From Deltaproteobacteria bacterium (lineage in GTDB: Bacteria > Desulfobacterota > Desulfobacteria > Desulfobacterales > JAFDCJ01), in contig JAJRVC010000129.1 in NCBI GenBank assembly GCA_024277475.1, forward strand, positions 1 through 9,881: a stretch of DNA of 9,881 bases. Reading direction: 5' to 3'. This document shows, in pieces, positions 6,044 to 9,881 of this stretch. Each line of letters starts with the position of its first letter. Within the stretch, counting starts at the first letter, position 1. The position numbers and the translations under genes are program-made. The notes beneath the pieces were generated by a model. That model made no database searches and was not told the origin of the DNA. It worked only from the letters and a program-made list of their open reading frames with translations.

Positions 6044-8065
6044 ATGAAACCAAACCCTCTGACAGTGAAATACATTCTGATTTCAATGATGTCCCTATTA
6101 TTTGTCGCTCAGGCGGCTCATTTAGGCCGGGCACAGGAGACCGGACGATCCGCTTCAGCCCGGGAGATTGAAAAACAGCAGCAATTTGTCTCGATTGATT
6201 TCAATAACGTGGATATCAACGTGTTCATCAAATTTATGAGCGAGTTGAGCGGAACCAACTTCGTTGTTGATCAACGGGTAAAAGGCAAAGTCACGATTAT
6301 ATCTCCATCGAAAATTTCGATGAAAGAGGCCTATAAAGTATTTGAATCGGTGCTGGAAGTTCACGGCTACACCACCGTAAAGTCAGGTGAGGTGGTCAAA
6401 ATTATCCCATCACCGGACGCACGCTCAAAAAGCATTGAAACCAAACTGCGGGAGGAGTCATCATCGGCGCCCGAGGATAGGGTGGTCACTCAGCTGATTC
6501 CTTTAACGTATGCCGATCCCGTTGATATCAAAAGGTTGTTTACGCCCATGGTTTCCAAAAGCAGCGTGATCCTGGCCTATCCGCCGACCAATATCCTGAT
6601 TGTCACGGATGTGTATTCGAACATTAAACGGCTACTTAAAATCTTAAAAGCAGTCGATATAACCGGCATTGGTCAGGAAATTTCCGTGATCCCGCTGGAC
6701 TTCGCAGATGCAGCCAAGTTGGTCAATTTGTTGAACACTGTCTTCAAAACGACGAGAGCTAAAAAACGCAAGAGTGTTCAGCAAAAGGCCCTTACCATGG
6801 TGGCGGATGAAAGAACCAACGCCATTGTATTGCTGGCCAGCGAGATAGATACCCTGCGGATTAAAAAGCTTATCGCCATGGTCGACAAAGAAGCTCCCCG
6901 CGGTAAAGGTAAAATTCATGTTTACTACTGCAAAAATGCCACCGCCGAAGAACTTGCCAAAGTTCTCCAGGAAGTGCCGTCCAAAGAAACCGGTGCTTCC
7001 AAAGGCAAAAAGGGGGCATCGGTGGTGACCGGCAAGGTCAGAATTTCGGCCGACAAGGCCACCAACAGCTTGATTATCATGGCCGACAAAGAAGATTATC
7101 TGGTGCTGGAAGATGTCATCAAAAAACTCGACATCCCCCGATCCATGGTTTACATTGAGGCCTTGATCATGGAAGTTGATATGAGCAAAAGCCTGAATAT
7201 CGGCATCGATTGGACGGCCTTTGGCAAAGCATCGATAGGCGGCAAGGAAACGCTTGTCGGCGGCGGCTTTGCCGGCGGCTTTCCGAAGCCGGCAGATCTG
7301 TTGAAGGGCGGCCTGACCCTGGGAATGATAACCGAACCGCTTACCATCGCCGGCGTCACTGTTTCAAATATAACTGCAATCATCAATGCCGTTAAAACCG
7401 ATGATGACTTTCGCATCCTGTCAACACCCCAGGTATTAACCACGGATAACGAAGAAGCCCGCATCACGGTGGGAGAAAACAGACCCTTCCAGACCAGATC
7501 CACTACCGACGTGTCGGGCGGTACCTTTGAATCGTTTGAATACCGGGACGTAGGCAAAACATTGAAAATTACCCCTCACATCACCGAGGACCGTCTGGTG
7601 CGCATGCAAATTAACCTGGAGGTCACTTCAATCAATAAGGCAGCCACGCTGACGACTTCATCCACCCTGCCCGTCACCTTGAAACGCACAGTGGACACCA
7701 CTGTTATCATCAAAGATGAGCAAACTATCGTCATCGGCGGACTGATCGATGATTCCACCACGGTGAATGAAAACAAAGTTCCCGTATTGGGTAATGTTCC
7801 CCTTCTGGGCTGGTTGTTTAGAAACAAAGCTGAGGAAAATGTTAAAACCAACCTTTATATTTTTATAACCCCCCGGGTGATAAAAAACCCGGAAGAAGCA
7901 GACCGGATATTCAAAGGGAAGAAAGAGCAAATCGATACAATCAAGGAGGGCAACATCAAATTCTACGAAAAACACCCGTCAGAGTCCGGCAATGATAAAG
8001 AAATAAATCCTGAACCGATTGCGGAGCCGAAGACGCAGGAGTTGAGGCTCATAGATCCCCGGTAA
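6044..8065 (+). CDS. gspD: T2SS outer-membrane secretin GspD
   Basis: GspD forms the multimeric outer-membrane channel through which folded substrates leave the periplasm. The 673-residue precursor begins with a Sec signal peptide (hydrophobic core about 9-24; cleavage probably after AQA at 24). Domains follow in the standard order: N0 (about 47-122, FVSIDFNNVDINVFIKFMSE), N1 (about 147-207), N2 (about 212-285), N3 (about 290-372), and the secretin core (about 373-615). The core shows the glycine-rich gate segment (GGGFAGGF, about 406-413), RILSTPQVLTTDNEEA (457-472) and the hallmark VPVLGNVPLLGWLF (579-592), ending at NLYIFITPRVI. A charged tail of about 50 residues follows, where some relatives bind a pilotin; no pilotin gene is visible here. 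N0 followed by N1-N3 favours GspD over the pilus secretin PilQ. The 58-bp gap from gspC is AT-rich. Confidence 0.97.
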   Translation: MKPNPLTVKYILISMMSLLFVAQAAHLGRAQETGRSASAREIEKQQQFVSIDFNNVDINVFIKFMSELSGTNFVVDQRVKGKVTIISPSKISMKEAYKVFESVLEVHGYTTVKSGEVVKIIPSPDARSKSIETKLREESSSAPEDRVVTQLIPLTYADPVDIKRLFTPMVSKSSVILAYPPTNILIVTDVYSNIKRLLKILKAVDITGIGQEISVIPLDFADAAKLVNLLNTVFKTTRAKKRKSVQQKALTMVADERTNAIVLLASEIDTLRIKKLIAMVDKEAPRGKGKIHVYYCKNATAEELAKVLQEVPSKETGASKGKKGASVVTGKVRISADKATNSLIIMADKEDYLVLEDVIKKLDIPRSMVYIEALIMEVDMSKSLNIGIDWTAFGKASIGGKETLVGGGFAGGFPKPADLLKGGLTLGMITEPLTIAGVTVSNITAIINAVKTDDDFRILSTPQVLTTDNEEARITVGENRPFQTRSTTDVSGGTFESFEYRDVGKTLKITPHITEDRLVRMQINLEVTSINKAATLTTSSTLPVTLKRTVDTTVIIKDEQTIVIGGLIDDSTTVNENKVPVLGNVPLLGWLFRNKAEENVKTNLYIFITPRVIKNPEEADRIFKGKKEQIDTIKEGNIKFYEKHPSESGNDKEINPEPIAEPKTQELRLIDPR

Positions 8066-8098
8066 AAGAAAGTTGTAACCGTTGAACCCGTGAATGCC

Positions 8099-8144
8099 TA
8101 CGGGAGTTTGAGCATTCAATTGTCAAATAAGACAAGATCCCGTA
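8099..8144 (+). other. Possible stem-loop in the gspD-gspE spacer
   Basis: TACGGGA (8099-8105) pairs with TCCCGTA (8138-8144). Inside it, TTGTC (8120-8124) pairs with GACAA (8131-8135) across a 6-nt loop. The two helices are separated by 14 nt on the left and 2 nt on the right, giving an asymmetric internal loop. There is no T-run after it, so an intrinsic terminator is unlikely. It lies 34 bases ahead of the gspE start and could affect its translation or mRNA stability, but this is speculative. Confidence 0.4.
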
Positions 8145-8178
8145 AATATCCAAAAATCGATCGGAAATCGTTAAACAT

Positions 8179-9881
8179 ATGAGAACCCAATTATCCCAGA
8201 TACTTGTCGACAATTGTCATCTGAATGACGATGTTTTGGCCGAGGCTCGGCGCATTTGGGAGGAAAAGGGCGGAAACATCGGCGACATCCTGGTTCAGCA
8301 GAAAAGCATTTCCGAAACACAGTTGCTGGAAGCCCTGAGTAACCAGTATGATCTTCCGTACTGGCCCATATTGCCCCTGGAAAATATCGAGTCCGAATCC
8401 ATTGAAAAAATTCCCATTCAATTTTTGAAAAAATATTTTATGGTGCCGCTGGAATATGAAAACCCCATTACCGCCGCAAATTGCGGGCTGTCGCCACACA
8501 ATGGGACCGACTCCGATAACCGGATATCACCGCCCGGACATATTATTGCCATCAACGACCCGCTGAACTTTCACGCCCTCGACGACCTGGTACGGCTCAT
8601 GGGACTGACCGATTTCAAAGTTGTACTTGCGGGACGCGAAACAATTCTTTCAGCCATCAATTTACAATATGACCTGCGCAGGGATTCAGCCGAACAGCTG
8701 GTTCAGACCATGGAAGAAAACGGCAGTGATATCCTCAGCGAAATTGAAGAGACGGCCGATCTGTTGGACGACACCAGTGAGGCTCCGATTATAAAACTGG
8801 TCAATCACATTATTTCCCAATCCATCAAGGCCCGTGCCAGTGATATTCATATCGAACCCTATCAGCACAGCTTCACAGTACGGTACCGCGTTGATGGAAT
8901 CCTGTATGACCTGTTGACACCGCCAAAATGGATCCAGCCCGCCCTGATCTCCAGGATAAAGGTCATGGCAAAAATGAATATTGCAGAAAAACGCCTGCCC
9001 CAGGATGGACGTTTTGAAGTCAAGATCGGGGACCAGAGCATTGACCTGCGGGTATCGACAATTCCCACAGCCTTCGGTGAACGCGTGGTCCTCAGGTTGT
9101 TGAATAAATCAGGATCCCTGCTGGAATTGACCGATCTCGGTCTGAGTCCGACACGGCTGAAACTGATCAAAGATCTGGTGGCCTCCCCCAATGGTATCAT
9201 CCTGGTCACCGGCCCCACCGGCAGCGGCAAAACCACAACCCTTTATGCCATTTTACAATCGATTAACAAGCCGGACATCAATATTATCACCATCGAAGAT
9301 CCCATCGAGTATCAGATAAAAGGCATCAGTCAAATCCAGGTAAATCCGAAAATTGATCTCACCTTTGCCAGGGGATTGCGATCCATTGTACGCCAGGACC
9401 CGGATGTGATACTTGTCGGTGAGATTCGAGATCATGAAACTTCGGAAATCGCTGTGCAGTCGGCCTTGACCGGGCATCTGGTTTTTTCCACCTTGCACAC
9501 CAACGACTCCGCCAGTGCGATTACCCGTCTGGTGGACATGGGAGTTGAGCCTTTTTTAATTTCCTCATCCGTTTTGGCCGTGGCGGCGCAACGGCTGATC
9601 CGGATTCTGTGTGATGATTGCAAAAAGGCCTACAAACCAAGTACCATTTATCTGGAAAGCATCGGTGTCTCTCCGAATCACTTTAATGACGGCCACATAT
9701 ATAAAGCCGTGGGATGTGACAAATGTATCGGCACGGGCTACCGGGGACGGCTGGGAATTTTTGAAATTATGCGGTTGACTGAGAAACTAAAAACTCTCAT
9801 CCTTAAAACCTATGATTCCAACCAGATACAAAGCGAAGCACGCCGGGAAAAAATGATGAGCCTGCGCCAGGACGGCATCCA
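8179..9881 (+). CDS. gspE: T2SS assembly ATPase GspE (3' end beyond window)
   Basis: GspE is the cytoplasmic hexameric ATPase that powers pseudopilus assembly through GspL and GspF. The frame is open from ATG 8179 to the edge (567 codons plus two bases); perhaps 25-30 residues are missing, judged from family length. An N-terminal T2SSE_N domain (about 5-150) precedes an acidic linker and the core beginning APIIKLVNHIISQSIKARASDIHIEP (202-227). Walker A is GPTGSGKT (345-352), the Asp box is TIEDPIEY, Walker B is DVILVGEIRD (409-418), and the His box contains H440 in FSTLHTND. A zinc-binding four-cysteine set is complete: C478, C481, C513, C516. This zinc element and the T2SS neighbours favour GspE, although PilB is closely related. 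An apparent extra segment of about 25 residues (95-119) interrupts the N-terminal domain. The start has only a weak GGAAA upstream. Confidence 0.96.
   Translation, partial: MRTQLSQILVDNCHLNDDVLAEARRIWEEKGGNIGDILVQQKSISETQLLEALSNQYDLPYWPILPLENIESESIEKIPIQFLKKYFMVPLEYENPITAANCGLSPHNGTDSDNRISPPGHIIAINDPLNFHALDDLVRLMGLTDFKVVLAGRETILSAINLQYDLRRDSAEQLVQTMEENGSDILSEIEETADLLDDTSEAPIIKLVNHIISQSIKARASDIHIEPYQHSFTVRYRVDGILYDLLTPPKWIQPALISRIKVMAKMNIAEKRLPQDGRFEVKIGDQSIDLRVSTIPTAFGERVVLRLLNKSGSLLELTDLGLSPTRLKLIKDLVASPNGIILVTGPTGSGKTTTLYAILQSINKPDINIITIEDPIEYQIKGISQIQVNPKIDLTFARGLRSIVRQDPDVILVGEIRDHETSEIAVQSALTGHLVFSTLHTNDSASAITRLVDMGVEPFLISSSVLAVAAQRLIRILCDDCKKAYKPSTIYLESIGVSPNHFNDGHIYKAVGCDKCIGTGYRGRLGIFEIMRLTEKLKTLILKTYDSNQIQSEARREKMMSLRQDGI

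Noticed and set aside
7150..7557. 135-codon open frame on the minus strand
   Set aside because: It lies entirely within gspD, whose protein matches the secretin family along its length; the minus-strand product resembles no family and is a shadow.
7873..7892. CCGGGT/ACCCGG hairpin near the gspD 3' end as a terminator
   Set aside because: It is 170 bases inside the coding region, has a 6-bp stem and is not followed by a T-run.
6044..9881. Type IV pilus secretin and extension ATPase (PilQ/PilB) instead of GspD/GspE
   Set aside because: The secretin has the N0-N1-N2-N3 order of GspD with no AMIN domains, and the neighbours include GspC with HR and PDZ domains and GspJ/GspK, which belong to T2SS.

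Overview
The window is one continuous plus-strand block of eight type II secretion system (T2SS, general secretory pathway) genes: gspJ, gspK, gspL, gspM, gspN, gspC, gspD and the first 567 codons of gspE, which runs off the right edge. No gene on the minus strand looks real. The balanced base composition, the presence of an AsmA-like GspN between GspM and GspC, the PilM-like GspL, and the heptanucleotide repeat tract and short palindromic elements in the spacers suggest a Desulfobacterota (former Deltaproteobacteria) genome, possibly of the Desulfobacterales. This assignment is inferred from gene style and layout, not from a marker gene.

Layout. Positions 1-174 are a degenerate 7-bp tandem array that runs directly into the gspJ prepilin leader. 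gspJ (122-838) and gspK (960-2039) encode minor pseudopilins; a perfect 24-bp palindrome lies inside gspK. A 194-bp spacer (2040-2233) holds a 14-bp-arm inverted repeat. Then gspL, gspM, gspN and gspC (2234-5985) follow with gaps of 1 to 3 bp, which implies translational coupling. After 58 bp comes gspD (6044-8065), the outer-membrane secretin. After a further 113 bp, with a possible stem-loop, comes gspE (8179 to the edge), the assembly ATPase.

How the parts work together. GspE drives assembly of a periplasmic pseudopilus at the inner-membrane platform formed by GspL, GspM and (outside this window) GspF. GspJ and GspK are part of the pseudopilus tip. GspC links the platform to the GspD channel, through which folded exoproteins leave the cell. 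GspN is an accessory membrane-anchored protein. The order J-K-L-M-N-C-D-E is a circular permutation of the classical C-D-E-F-G-H-I-J-K-L-M-N order, so gspG/H/I would be expected to the left and gspF to the right.

The proteins themselves are ordinary T2SS components, and I see no new biological system. The most unusual feature is at the left edge: the heptanucleotide array is open in the gspJ frame back to the window edge, and the GspJ signal leader is built from array units. Start sites across the operon generally lack strong Shine-Dalgarno sequences, and no promoter could be assigned with confidence.
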